From Blattamonas nauphoetae (taxonomy: Eukaryota > Preaxostyla > Oxymonadida): a DNA stretch of 64,000 nucleotides. Below, piece by piece: positions 31,512-44,800 of the stretch (positions within the stretch are counted from its first letter, which is position 1; each line of letters opens with the position of its first letter). The notes under the pieces were generated by a model. It was not told the origin of the DNA. It saw nothing but the letters and a program-made list of their open reading frames with translations, and ran no database searches. Where the stretch lies: assembly GCA_033064195.1 (NCBI GenBank), contig JARBJD010000047.1, positions 275,221-339,220 on the forward strand, read 5' to 3'. Made by a program: the position numbers and the translations under genes.

Positions 31512-34500
31512 TTACCCTTCCATTTTGAGCACCTCCGTTTTTTTCTCTTCGAAAGGCACTGACAAACCTTCCATATCGGATTCGGCGCTCATTAAATCGC
31601 TTCTTCTATTGTCCATTTGCCGACCCAAGTCCTCCAGGTGGTCGAATATGAAAGTGAAGTTGTGTGTAAGATACTCCTGGAGCTCGCAAAAGGTGTCGAG
31701 GCACTTCACTCTTTCCATTTCCAACCGTTCGAAGTCGATTTCGACGTCGACATCGTCGTCCGGAATTTCTTCTTTCAGGACGCTTCGGAAATAGTTGTAC
31801 TCCACAACGCCGATGATCGAACTCACATACTGCATGGCCTTCAGAACGTCTGTATCCTTTCTAGTCTTTAAAACTATGTCATTCATCGGCTGATAAGGTG
31901 TGTCGAGTGTTGGTCGTGTCAGAGTTGTCGCAGGGAGAGTCATGGCCAGCGATCCAAAAAAGTCAAAAAGCGTCCACGCACGGTTAAGGTAGTCATTTCG
32001 CTTCTCAATGAGAGTTGTTCGATGGGCAGACAATGGTGTGGCCTTGATGATCTCGTTCTGTTCTTCCTCGTCGGTGACTCCCTGCAGTTTGAAGTTCATT
32101 GTATACACAGGCCCGTTCACAGATGTATCAAGGTCTTTCAGCTCTTTCTCCATCTGATATATTCGAGGGTCTGGTTTCTCATTATCAATCTTGGGGAGTT
32201 TGCCCTTCCAATCTTTCAATTCAAAATAGTTCAGAATGTCCCTGTCAGAAGAAGCAACACGAACTCCTCTGATAGCAAAAAGGCGAGCCGTAACAGCATT
32301 TGCTCTGGAGAGAAGCATATTGACTAATTTGTGGAAAGTCGGCTTGTTAGTTTTCGTGAACTTCAGGAGCAACTTCATATTTTGCAGAATCATCCGCAGT
32401 GTGCCGAAAGAGAACCCGAAGGACGAGAAGAAATCTGGTTCGGTCATGTTGGGCAGATTCAGCATCAGCCAGAACAGCTCCAGTTCTTGCTGCATCACCA
32501 TCAGACACTGTTCCATCACTGTATCTGAGCGTCCCGCAGCAGCTTGTGTGCGTGGGGGGAGGAGAGCAGGATGGATACTTGGGAACGATCGCCGAATCCT
32601 CTCCCGCAACTCGCCAACGCATCCGAACGGAAGCATCATCTGTCCCAGATACCGATCAATACCATTCAGAAAGGGCGAGGGCTCCACAAATTCCAGTCCT
32701 TCGTAAGACTTGAGAGAATCCGGTGTGCCGGAGTACGTATCCCCATGTTTCTTCATTGTGATCAACTTCCCTTCCATCCACGTTTTAATCAGCACGACCG
32801 CGTTTGATGTGCTGGGTTCCATGCGACTGTGTCTGTGCCCTGATGGTTGATCGTCGGCTTTTTCTTGTCCTGCTTCGGAGGATGGGAGGATGGGAGGATG
32901 AAGAGGAATCGATTTCGGTTTTGGTTTCTTTGTAACTTTTGGTAAACTGAGTTTGAAAGCATCCGCGAACATCCCCTTGGCAACATCATTCACCCCCTTC
33001 TCGCGAGAGGCTGACTTGCTCCCAGCAAGAAGCTCAGCGGTGCGTTTTTGACCAGTTTGCGGTTGTTCTGGGAAAAACGGAGTGCGGTACAGCTGACACG
33101 GCGGAGGGAGTGGCTGATGTGTGCAGTTTGTGATCGTCATCGACAGCGGCTCCTCCGGCTCAGTCTCTCCAAAGCTGTCGGTCAGCAGGGTCAACCGAAG
33201 TGTCTTGATCTTTTCGTTTAACGCAAGCGTTCCGATCTGCTTTTCCCCGAGAGGTTCCACCATCGTCACATTCATCATCAGGAACGTGAAATGGTTCCCA
33301 GACCTTTTGGCATTTGGTCTCGTCTTCGTTGGGCACGGGTACACCACTTGGAGTCCAATTGGTTTGTCAGAGTGTCTGGTGGATGATTCCGATTCTCTGT
33401 CGTCATCTCTTTCCTTGAGCGTCTTCCGCGTGTAGAAGAACGTTGGGTCTTTTTTTGCGACAATGTCACTCGTCGACTTGCTCATCTTCTCGCTCCCTTC
33501 GGGTTTGTTCACGAAGAGTTTGTGTGCGTTCATCGGGTCGAGCAGCTGTTTGTGGAATTCCAGACTGGTCGAACCGTGGAACACTTCATCACACTCATGA
33601 TGAAAGAAATCCTCCAATCACTTCCCCGCAGAACCCACATCGCACACACATCTCGTCATTGTTCGGCAGGAGTCGCTTCCCTGTGTCCAGCATCAGGGTG
33701 TCCGCTTTTTCAATGCTGATACTTGAGATCGTGTCCTTTGTCGGTGATTTCAACGCGGCTATCACAATGTTTTCTTCCGGAATGAATTTCGTGATGGCAT
33801 CCCCTATCGTCGGCGTAAATCGACTGAATACGTTCTCCGACACCGCAAACATGAAGTGAGGGAATATCTGATTGATCGTCAGTCGGTAGACGTCCATCAG
33901 AAGAACCAGCCACGCCATCATAAGATTGGCTCCGACTTCACTGATATCGTGCTCCCCTCCGATCGTCGACTGCAGGAAATGCACACTCAGCGAGTGGATC
34001 TTGGGGGTTGGTCGGGGCTGGGGCTGGGGTCATACGGAAGAACAGCAGAATGGAGTCAAAACCCGCGTTGTACGTTCCAAGCGGCACGAGGTGGAAGGTG
34101 TAGTAGTGAAGGTCGGTTGGGGTATACTCTAATGATTCCTTGCGTTTGTTGTATCGAGGTGTATCTTTCTTTGGAGAGAATATTTCCTCTCTGCCGGGGA
34201 CAAATTGATACTTCCCGTCCTTCAGCTCAACCGGTCCTCTCATGGAAGCCTTCCCTTTCATGTGATTCACGAAGTATCTGTCCCACTTCTCCTCGTATTT
34301 GTTCTGATTCGAGCATTCGAACAAGTCCATGTCGGGAAGGAAGGCGTGGTGTGTGTTGCACGTCCCGCTCGAGTCCACTGCACTTCGCGTGGGGGTTGGA
34401 GGAAACGAGAATGGGCGGTCGTCCAGACGGTTTTGGAGCCCAACGATCTTCTGTCTTGAAAATTGCGCTCCCACACGAACAGCGCTGTGGGTCAGCCGTT

Positions 34501-36733
34501 GGAAGAGCATGGGGAGCATGAGGTTCTTGAGTCCGGTCGCTGTATTCTCAAATGTCGCCCCCTCCATGAACAAATGATACAGCTCATTCAGCTGTGCCGT
34601 CCACTTCTCTCCAAGGATCTTCTCAGCTTCAGGCGATGCGTAGGCCATCGTGAAGTTGTGCGGGTCTGCTTGTGGGCTGTCCAGCACAATCAGCTTGTGG
34701 GTGATCGACTGCCCAAACACATCTCCACTGACTTCCACCTTGACGGCGAGTTTTTTCAGATCATCCAGCTCCTTGCCCTGCCGCACGAAATCCTGTATGT
34801 TCCGTGGAGTGAATCCGAGAGTTTCGACGATCCGGCAGAGTTTCTCATTCATTGCTTCGTTGAATCGGCCGAACTTGCACGGAATGGCATTCAGCATGTT
34901 GACTTCCTCAGCTAGTGTGTACCGAGGAGACACATACAGTACAAGTGGAATCGGCGACTGTTTTGCTGCTTCGACAACCGGTTCCCAACGTTCCTGGTTT
35001 GGCGACGTCAGAAGCACATAGTGTTCTTTTGGATTCAATTTGTCTGGAAGCAAGACGAGACTAGCGAAACAAAAGGAGCAATGCAGAGGACAAAGAAACA
35101 TACTCGTCAACAATGTGCCACGTTGTCTTTTCAAGAGGGTTGCAGACTCGGTCTAGACGATCAACAAACAGACGCAGGAAATGAGGGAAGTGGTGGATGC
35201 TTGGCACTTCCACCACTCCCAGCTTGATGCATTTTGCATCGTCCCAACTTACTTTGTCATCTTTGAAGACCGTGTTCGCATACCCCTCAACGACTTTTCC
35301 CTTGGCATTCTTGTTCTCAGAACTCAGATTGATTTGTGGTGGTGTACTGGCTTTGTTTTCGTAGAGAAGCACTTCATACGTGTAGGTGGTTGGCGTGATG
35401 GGAGCGTCTCGCGGCGGCTTGTTTACGTGAGCCACACGCATTGTCGGCCCATTGGCTGCAGGAGCTGGGGCGGCTGGATTGAGAGCGTTCGGCGCTTCAG
35501 TGTCAAGTGAAGGTCTCGCTTGAGCTTGACAGTTTGGGAGATCCCTGGGAGGCGAAAAAACAGTGCCATTGAGAGGATTGTATGGGTCGTTGTCTTTGTT
35601 TGGGCTGAGCTCGTTGGGTTCTTTTGGGGAACTGTCATCATCTGCGAGAGGAGTATTCATCACCGCATCCACATGGGGTTGCGCTTTTGTTGGGGTTTGT
35701 TTGAGGGACTGTTCGGACGGCGGAGTGGAGGCTGATTGATGCTTTTCTTCTCTCGCTTTTCGGACAAATCTCAGCGGATATTCATTCGCCTTTGCTGTAC
35801 ATACTGCCTGCAAACATCAACAAATCAAAAGACACAAACCTTCACTCCAAGGCTCAGCGCCAGCGTGATGGCCGGAAAGCGAAGAGCCGACTTTCCAATT
35901 CCAGGTGACCCTGTCACCACATGCACCATTGAACGGCTTGTACGATTGTTGTACTGTTGAGTGAACTTCTGGGAATTGAACAGAACGTGGCTTAGCAGAG
36001 AGTACCACGATGGCCGGAACAGGATGTCTTTCAGAGGATGTTCCAGGTTTTCTGTATTCCGATAGCTGCCAACTGTCTTCAGCATGAACTTGGATATGTC
36101 CAGATGCATGATTTTGCTGGGCCGTTTGCTGTAATTTGGGAATTCGGATTGACTCAAAGGGCCAATCGACGAGTCAATCGCAGTCAAGACGTTGCGTGCA
36201 ATTCTTGGGAGGATTCGTCTCAACTCTTTACTGCAGTCCGCACTGCCAAAGTTAGGGATCCGCTGAGGGCACAGAAATGGAGGATGCTTTCCATCTGGCC
36301 ACGTGAACGTCATAATCACCAGAACTGGAGGGAGTTTCGACGGATTAGCATCCTTAGGAGACTGAAACAGTTGCTCCAGGGTCGTTGACTTGGCAATTTT
36401 AGAACGATTCATCAGTTGGCCACTGTTCAAATCTTGCGGCAAAATATCCTTCCACTCAACTAAGTTTGCAAGCTGCTCCGTATATTGGCGTGCGAGCCAC
36501 TTCAAAAACTCACCTCTCGCTGCCTCAATTGAGAAACTACCGGCAAAAGGTAGAAATAATCGGATTGGAGTCGTCGACTGTTCAACGGTCTGGAACAGCA
36601 CAAAAACCACATTGCCGGTATTGGCTTGTAGCGTTGACTCATAATTTGCATGTGTAGATGATACTTCAGCGTACATATCCAATTGTACGTTTTCTTTCGA
36701 ATGACGATTTGAAGACTTAAAGATCGGACCCAT
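31512..36733 (-). pseudogene. Crinkler/RHS-type P-loop NTPase, copy C
   Basis: Exons 36733-35840, 35807-35104 and 35060-31512; introns 35808-35839 (32 nt) and 35061-35103 (43 nt). GSPGIGKS ends exon 1 and the WHIVDD acidic pair spans intron 2. LLTSPNQERW and the CVRCGFCGEV cluster follow in order. Compared with D, three short-run differences break exon 3: one C fewer at two C-runs near 34005-34030, and two G fewer near 33613. The last 701 codons stay open from 33617. The C/D type lacks the acidic tandem repeats of A/B and so is shorter (about 1,716 residues). It is clearly diverged from A/B over the whole length. Confidence 0.7.
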
Positions 36734-37570
36734 TGTTTGTACCAGAATGTGAACAAGTATGACCCAACTGTTCCATGACGAGTCAGGCATGGATGCTCTT
36801 TCATGAGCTTATCACATGCACTATTTCTATCTTGTCAAATTTTCAGCTTCTTTTGTGTCTCATCCCCCTTCAATTGTCTGAAATCCATTCTCATGATATC
36901 ATTGTCGATTCAGAAGCATGATCATTTATGGAAGACCTCACAACGGCAGTTGAAGGACCAAGAATTCACGGACCTGAACGAATTTACTGATTTCTTTGCG
37001 GAAATGAAGCTCGATGGATTGCCTCTGAAACTGCCCTCCAAATCCGGAGCTGAGTGAAGAAATGTTTGGAAGTCTCTCGTTGCTGACTTCTCCCATCACC
37101 ACGTTACGCTCGATGTGATGACTTTGAAAAGAAGGACTGTGAGCGTCGCAAGTTGCTCCCATTCGATGTTCGCTGATGAGTCAGTTGCTCAATAGGAACG
37201 GCTGATTGGGCAAGTTTGCGAGGTGAAACGATCTTTACAAGAAGCGAAGATCTGATCTCTCAAGATGACCAACCAGATTTCGCACTCGCTGCTGCCCTCC
37301 GCAAGAGTGTGTGGAGCCGCGATGAATGTCCACTCTATGTGGAAAATGTGGTTTGACATGATGTTGTGGTTGTTTTTATTCATAAGGAAGACATGTTGGA
37401 ACATTCTCAGCTCTTTTTCTGCTTGTTTCGATTGTCTATGGACTCTTTTGGAATTATCTGATTTGCGTCGTGAGAATGGAACGGAAAACCTCGTTTGTGA
37501 TTATAAAAGAGATCCACCCAGCTGGAGAATCATGATTGAAGGAAATGGTGAATGGCTTGCACGGTAATCG
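36734..37570. other. 5' flank of CR copy C
   Basis: Diverged relative of 6614-7450 and exact mirror of 41050-41886. Conserved words between the diverged types include CGATGAATGTCCACTC and GGAGAATCATGATYGAAGG. A plus-strand GAGGTAAGTG (about 37571) resembles a 5' splice site. No confident gene; it probably contains the promoter of the minus-strand CR gene. Confidence 0.45.
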
Positions 37571-37578
37571 AGAGGTAA

Positions 37579-38034
37579 GTGTTTCTCATGAAAGAAGGGC
37601 AATCCAAGAACAAACAGAACTCAAAACACGAAAAGCTTAACAACAGAAGCGCATTGAGTTATCCTCTGTTTCGTAGTCTTGCTCTACCAGCACACCGTCC
37701 GAAAATCCCTCTTTCACTGTTCGGAATCGTGTCGCGAAGTGCATCCTCAATATGCTTGGACCTCACTTTGTTGTCACAGATATTCACCTGTTTGAACATT
37801 ATCGATCGCGTGACGGTTAGTGTGAAGAATGTTCCAACTCCGATCCTGTTTGAATCATTAGTCGCTGTGTTTTCAAGTTTGAGGGCGGATACTTCGAAAT
37901 ACAAATTGGCCGAGGAATATTTTGTTTCTTTCCGTTCTGCCTGTTCTTCTTGCAACTTGCTTCAGATTATTTCATCGACATATCACTTCGGCAGATTCGC
38001 GTCCACCTCTTTCCTTTGTTTTGATGAAATGTGA
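37579..38034 (+). pseudogene. Truncated 5' end of the ARM-like gene
   Basis: Inverted copy of the start of ARM2 (41041-40600). Sequence identity stops at about 38020, inside the second exon after TSFLC, where the palindrome arm ends. The frame then runs into unrelated DNA and a stop. It shows that the C/D palindrome edge lies within a gene and that only one full ARM gene exists per palindrome. Confidence 0.8.
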
Positions 38035-38398
38035 GGAACTACCAGACATAATGATGAAATGATACAAGAAAACAAGAGGATGAAGTGATAGAGTTGGCCG
38101 ATCGCCCTCATCAAACGTGATCTAACGATGTTTGCATTTTCAGAGACGATCTAGATACTATTTTCAACATTTTGAAATTATAACGTGTTCACATCTATAT
38201 CAGACATTGTATTCTCAGCGAACTTCATCGTTGAACAACACAATCAACAGCCATCTTGATCATCTTTGGCCCAGAAAGTCAACTTGTGACTTCTTCTCTT
38301 TATATTGTCAAAATAAATCAACTGATCATCCCATACAATGACGAACAAGGAAGACAATAAGAGGACTGTTAAGTTGTGTTTTTACGGTGAAGACTTTC
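38035..38398. other. Unique spacer beside ARM2
   Basis: AT-rich DNA between the truncated ARM fragment and the ARM2 stop. No feature seen. Confidence 0.5.
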
Positions 38399-41041
38399 CT
38401 AAAGGGACATGTTTCCGGAACTCGTCATCAAATCTTCAAACTCCGAACAAAGCTCTCGAAGCGTCACTAGTTCCTCTGTCCATGCTTCTGTTCGTTTTTG
38501 GGAACGGTTCTCCATCGTCTCTACGAATTTGGATTCCGCCAACAAAGAGTGAAGATGAAGAGCACAGTCACGATCGACCTTTGGTGGCTTGGAGTATTCT
38601 GAGCAATACAGCCTCCCTCGAGCCAGAACCCTATTCGCAATCTGCATGAGTGTCTTTTCTGAGAGTTCATTGTCGATGTCTTGTGTGGTCACATCCTGGA
38701 TGAGTACTTTGATCAGTCCAGATTTCAGGACTTTCAGGAAAGAAGTGTCTCTCCACTTCAGAATCGTTTTCACGATGCGAGTAACTGGCTGAGTGAGGTG
38801 TGGGACTCCCAAGGCAAGCAGAGCCGACAGGACGGAGAAGAATGTCTTGTTTGGTTTTCGATGTTGACGATAGATTGCTGAGAAAACTCGATCGTTCCGA
38901 TCGCGTGACCGTTCAAACACTTCCGCAATTCCAACCAAGCAGCTTCGCACAACTCTTGTTGCGTCTTCTTTGACTGTCGTCCTGGAGTCCATCCACGATA
39001 GTTCCACGGCTGGATTCAGTCTCTTCAGAGAGTCTTCACATTCGAGATATTTGTGGACGAACGAGAAATAATCCCCGAACAGACAAAGCATCCCACAGTC
39101 AAGCACCGTTTCGTGCAGCTGTTTCTCCCAAAAGACAGCAGAGCCAAAGAGTTGCGAGAGGTCTCCCAACACTTCACAGGTCGCAGAGATTTGTGGGGTG
39201 AGTGTCACAACGTCGAGGTCTTCCGACGCACCAGTCCCATCAATCCCACTGTAACGGTCAAGAAGCATCGCGCTTTCCGATTCATTCGTCCACAGCCACT
39301 GGATCTGCTCAATTTGCGCGCGGAGTCGGCTGAGATAGTCGCCGAAGAGTTCGGTCACGAGCCGGATCATTGGAATCGGCTGTGTTTCCCCATCGACCTG
39401 GGCAACCAGAATGGTCGTTTTGATGGTCTCCGCAAAAGCACGATATGATATCATCGTGTGCAAAGTTGCGAGAGCAAGCAACACGATGGTTGTTGATTTG
39501 TGCCGAAGAAGAGGCGCAACCAATCCGACGAACTCATTGCCCAGTCTAAACTGCTTACTCCTTTCCACAATCAGAATCAGAATCTTCAGGCAGAGTTCAG
39601 TTGACATGTCCTGCGGTGATTCTCCAAAGAAAACAACGCCGTCTCGAACGAAGAGGTGTTGATAGTGGATCGGAAGGCTTTTCTGAAGCAACGGACAAAT
39701 CGACTGGAGAAGTTTGGTTCCGAGTTGAGATCGGAACATGTCGATGTTGTCGACTCCAAGATTGATCAAAGTCTTGAGAATCTGACCAAGTGAAGAAAGG
39801 AGAAGAATTCAACCAGTTCTGTTGTCCCAATATCACTTGTTTGTAAAAGAGCAATCAGGTCATTGGAAATCGGCGAGGTCAACAGGAGATCCGCGGCTTC
39901 CGAACAATGAAACGCTGATTCAAGTCAATTTCGAAGAAAACACAGACATATCCCCAAGACCAGCACAAAAAACGGTTCCTGACTAAATTAATGGACGACG
40001 AAGCACACATTCAGATATTCTTCCATCGCGCGGCTTTTCAGAGAAACGAGTGTTTCAATCCCATTCAATTGAACAAATACTGAGAAGAAACCAGCAAGAC
40101 GCGTCATTGATGAAAGCATTGCGAGATATCGATTGGGTGAGCCACTTGTATCCATGTTCATAGCTGTCAGAATGTCATTGATCGTTGATTCCAGCTGGGT
40201 GTCATATAATGCAATAAGAAGATACAACCTCCGCTCTATCCATCGCAGATTGTTGAGTGAGTGTGTTTTGGGTAAGATCATCGTCATTTTCTTTTCCAAT
40301 TTTGAACTGTTTCGAGCGACGAAGTGAAATCTTTGTCGATGATTCTGGCTTCTCGTCAGTGGTTTCATCATTCGATAATATGGTTTCATGAGACAAGAAT
40401 CGCTTTTGGATATCCGTGAGCATACCAAGAAGGCGTAGACTCTTCAATGAGAAATGGTTGGACGATCAAACCATAAGGGTGTTTGTTTGACATCTGAGAC
40501 TTGATGACTTTGGTGCGAATTCCTGAACTAAACTGTCAGGCAATCCAACAGGTGAAGGACGTTCAAAGGACCAAACTGGAGAAATGGTGAAACCCGAAGA
40601 ACAAAGGAAAGAAGTGGACGCGAATCTGCCGAAGTGATATGTCGATGAAATAATCTGAAGCAAGTTGCAAGAAGAACAGGCAGAACGGAAAGAAACAAAA
40701 TATTCCTCGGCCAATTTGTATTTCGAAGTATCCGCCCTCAAACTTGAAAACACAGCGACTAATGATTCAAACAGGATCGGAGTTGGAACATTCTTCACAC
40801 TAACCGTCACGCGATCGATAATGTTCAAACAGGTGAATATCTGTGACAACAAAGTGAGGTCCAAGCATATTGAGGATGCACTTCGCGACACGATTCCGAA
40901 CAGTGAAAGAGGGATTTTCGGACGGTGTGCTGGTAGAGCAAGACTACGAAACAGAGGATAACTCAATGCGCTTCTGTTGTTAAGCTTTTCGTGTTTTGAG
41001 TTCTGTTTGTTCTTGGATTGCCCTTCTTTCATGAGAAACAC
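38399..41041 (-). pseudogene. ARM-like gene 2
   Basis: Paralogue of ARM1, not interrupted by a MULE. The last 456 codons (39769-38399) are open, with QIQWLWTNESESAM, LFGDYFSFVHK and SKFVETMENRSQKR. Introns: 39782-39813 (32 nt), one of about 85 nt near 39930-40010, and 40655-40696 (42 nt). The 5' half shows decay: an in-frame TAG at 40528-40530, where ARM1 reads on, and a frame change around 40400. The promoter and first exon lie in arm D of the palindrome. Helical-repeat scaffold of unknown role. The C-terminal part could still be expressed from an internal start. Confidence 0.6.
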
Positions 41042-41049
41042 TTACCTCT

Positions 41050-41886
41050 CGATTACCGTGCAAGCCATTCACCATTTCCTTCAATCATGATTCTCCAGCT
41101 GGGTGGATCTCTTTTATAATCACAAACGAGGTTTTCCGTTCCATTCTCACGACGCAAATCAGATAATTCCAAAAGAGTCCATAGACAATCGAAACAAGCA
41201 GAAAAAGAGCTGAGAATGTTCCAACATGTCTTCCTTATGAATAAAAACAACCACAACATCATGTCAAACCACATTTTCCACATAGAGTGGACATTCATCG
41301 CGGCTCCACACACTCTTGCGGAGGGCAGCAGCGAGTGCGAAATCTGGTTGGTCATCTTGAGAGATCAGATCTTCGCTTCTTGTAAAGATCGTTTCACCTC
41401 GCAAACTTGCCCAATCAGCCGTTCCTATTGAGCAACTGACTCATCAGCGAACATCGAATGGGAGCAACTTGCGACGCTCACAGTCCTTCTTTTCAAAGTC
41501 ATCACATCGAGCGTAACGTGGTGATGGGAGAAGTCAGCAACGAGAGACTTCCAAACATTTCTTCACTCAGCTCCGGATTTGGAGGGCAGTTTCAGAGGCA
41601 ATCCATCGAGCTTCATTTCCGCAAAGAAATCAGTAAATTCGTTCAGGTCCGTGAATTCTTGGTCCTTCAACTGCCGTTGTGAGGTCTTCCATAAATGATC
41701 ATGCTTCTGAATCGACAATGATATCATGAGAATGGATTTCAGACAATTGAAGGGGGATGAGACACAAAAGAAGCTGAAAATTTGACAAGATAGAAATAGT
41801 GCATGTGATAAGCTCATGAAAGAGCATCCATGCCTGACTCGTCATGGAACAGTTGGGTCATACTTGTTCACATTCTGGTACAAACA
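41050..41886. other. 5' flank of CR copy D
   Basis: Mirror of 36734-37570. Its first ~310 bp occur again at 52493-52803. No confident gene. Confidence 0.45.
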
Positions 41887-44800
41887 ATGGGTCCGATCTT
41901 TAAGTCTTCAAATCGTCATTCGAAAGAAAACGTACAATTGGATATGTACGCTGAAGTATCATCTACACATGCAAATTATGAGTCAACGCTACAAGCCAAT
42001 ACCGGCAATGTGGTTTTTGTGCTGTTCCAGACCGTTGAACAGTCGACGACTCCAATCCGATTATTTCTACCTTTTGCCGGTAGTTTCTCAATTGAGGCAG
42101 CGAGAGGTGAGTTTTTGAAGTGGCTCGCACGCCAATATACGGAGCAGCTTGCAAACTTAGTTGAGTGGAAGGATATTTTGCCGCAAGATTTGAACAGTGG
42201 CCAACTGATGAATCGTTCTAAAATTGCCAAGTCAACGACCCTGGAGCAACTGTTTCAGTCTCCTAAGGATGCTAATCCGTCGAAACTCCCTCCAGTTCTG
42301 GTGATTATGACGTTCACGTGGCCAGATGGAAAGCATCCTCCATTTCTGTGCCCTCAGCGGATCCCTAACTTTGGCAGTGCGGACTGCAGTAAAGAGTTGA
42401 GACGAATCCTCCCAAGAATTGCACGCAACGTCTTGACTGCGATTGACTCGTCGATTGGCCCTTTGAGTCAATCCGAATTCCCAAATTACAGCAAACGGCC
42501 CAGCAAAATCATGCATCTGGACATATCCAAGTTCATGCTGAAGACAGTTGGCAGCTATCGGAATACAGAAAACCTGGAACATCCTCTGAAAGACATCCTG
42601 TTCCGGCCATCGTGGTACTCTCTGCTAAGCCACGTTCTGTTCAATTCCCAGAAGTTCACTCAACAGTACAACAATCGTACAAGCCGTTCAATGGTGCATG
42701 TGGTGACAGGGTCACCTGGAATTGGAAAGTCGGCTCTTCGCTTTCCGGCCATCACGCTGGCGCTGAGCCTTGGAGTGAAGGTTTGTGTCTTTTGATTTGT
42801 TGATGTTTGCAGGCAGTATGTACAGCAAAGGCGAATGAATATCCGCTGAGATTTGTCCGAAAAGCGAGAGAAGAAAAGCATCAATCAGCCTCCACTCCGC
42901 CGTCCGAACAGTCCCTCAAACAAACCCCAACAAAAGCGCAACCCCATGTGGATGCGGTGATGAATACTCCTCTCGCAGATGATGACAGTTCCCCAAAAGA
43001 ACCCAACGAGCTCAGCCCAAACAAAGACAACGACCCATACAATCCTCTCAATGGCACTGTTTTTTCGCCTCCCAGGGATCTCCCAAACTGTCAAGCTCAA
43101 GCGAGACCTTCACTTGACACTGAAGCGCCGAACGCTCTCAATCCAGCCGCCCCAGCTCCTGCAGCCAATGGGCCGACAATGCGTGTGGCTCACGTAAACA
43201 AGCCGCCGCGAGACGCTCCCATCACGCCAACCACCTACACGTATGAAGTGCTTCTCTACGAAAACAAAGCCAGTACACCACCACAAATCAATCTGAGTTC
43301 TGAGAACAAGAATGCCAAGGGAAAAGTCGTTGAGGGGTATGCGAACACGGTCTTCAAAGATGACAAAGTAAGTTGGGACGATGCAAAATGCATCAAGCTG
43401 GGAGTGGTGGAAGTGCCAAGCATCCACCACTTCCCTCATTTCCTGCGTCTGTTTGTTGATCGTCTAGACCGAGTCTGCAACCCTCTTGAAAAGACAACGT
43501 GGCACATTGTTGACGAGTATGTTTCTTTGTCCTCTGCATTGCTCCTTTTGTTTCGCTAGTCTCGTCTTGCTTCCAGACAAATTGAATCCAAAAGAACACT
43601 ATGTGCTTCTGACGTCGCCAAACCAGGAACGTTGGGAACCGGTTGTCGAAGCAGCAAAACAGTCGCCGATTCCACTTGTACTGTATGTGTCTCCTCGGTA
43701 CACACTAGCTGAGGAAGTCAACATGCTGAATGCCATTCCGTGCAAGTTCGGCCGATTCAACGAAGCAATGAATGAGAAACTCTGCCGGATCGTCGAAACT
43801 CTCGGATTCACTCCACGGAACATACAGGATTTCGTGCGGCAGGGCAAGGAGCTGGATGATCTGAAAAAACTCGCCGGCAAGGTGGAAGTCAGTGGAGATG
43901 TGTTTGGGCAGTCGATCACCCACAAGCTGATTGTGCTGGACAGCCCACAAGCAGACCCGCACAACTTCACGATGGCCTACGCATCGCCTGAAGCTGAGAA
44001 GATCCTTGGAGAGAAGTGGACGGCACAGCTGAATGAGCTGTATCATTTGTTCATGGAGGGGGCGACATTTGAGAATACAGCGACCGGACTCAAGAACCTC
44101 ATGCTCCCCATGCTCTTCCAACGGCTGACCCACAGCGCTGTTCGTGTGGGAGCGCAATTTTCAAGACAGAAGATCGTTGGGCTCCAAAACCGTCTGGACG
44201 ACCGCCCATTCTCGTTTCCTCCAACCCCCACGCGAAGTGCAGTGGACTCGAGCGGGACGTGCAACACACACCACGCCTTCCTTCCCGACATGGACTTGTT
44301 CGAATGCTCGAATCAGAACAAATACGAGGAGAAGTGGGACAGATACTTCGTGAATCACATGAAAGGGAAGGCTTCCATGAGAGGACCGGTTGAGCTGAAG
44401 GACGGGAAGTATCAATTTGTCCCCGGCAGAGAGGAAATATTCTCTCCAAAGAAAGATACACCTCGATACAACAAACGCAAGGAATCATTAGAGTATACCC
44501 CAACCGACCTTCACTACTACACCTTCCACCTCGTGCCGCTTGGAACGTACAACGCGGGTTTTGACTCCATTCTGCTGTTCTTCCGTATGACCCCCAGCCC
44601 CAGCCCCGACCAACCCCCCAAGATCCACTCGCTGAGTGTGCATTTCCTGCAGTCGACGATCGGAGGGGAGCACGATATCAGTGAAGTCGGAGCCAATCTT
44701 ATGATGGCGTGGCTGGTTCTTCTGATGGACGTCTACCGACTGACGATCAATCAGATATTCCCTCACTTCATGTTTGCGGTGTCGGAGAACGTATTCAGTC

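Larger units (their letters stand above)
27972..38020 (-). repeat. Left arm (unit C) of the C/D palindrome
   Basis: Matches 40600-49645 in inverted orientation. Sums are 78620 near the centre, 79153 beyond the element in D, and 77814 beyond the element in C; the steps are explained by those two insertions plus four single bases. Its outer 1.7 kb is also an arm of the 27.94-kb palindrome. The inner edge lies inside the ARM-like gene, so unit C ends with a truncated ARM fragment. Confidence 0.9.
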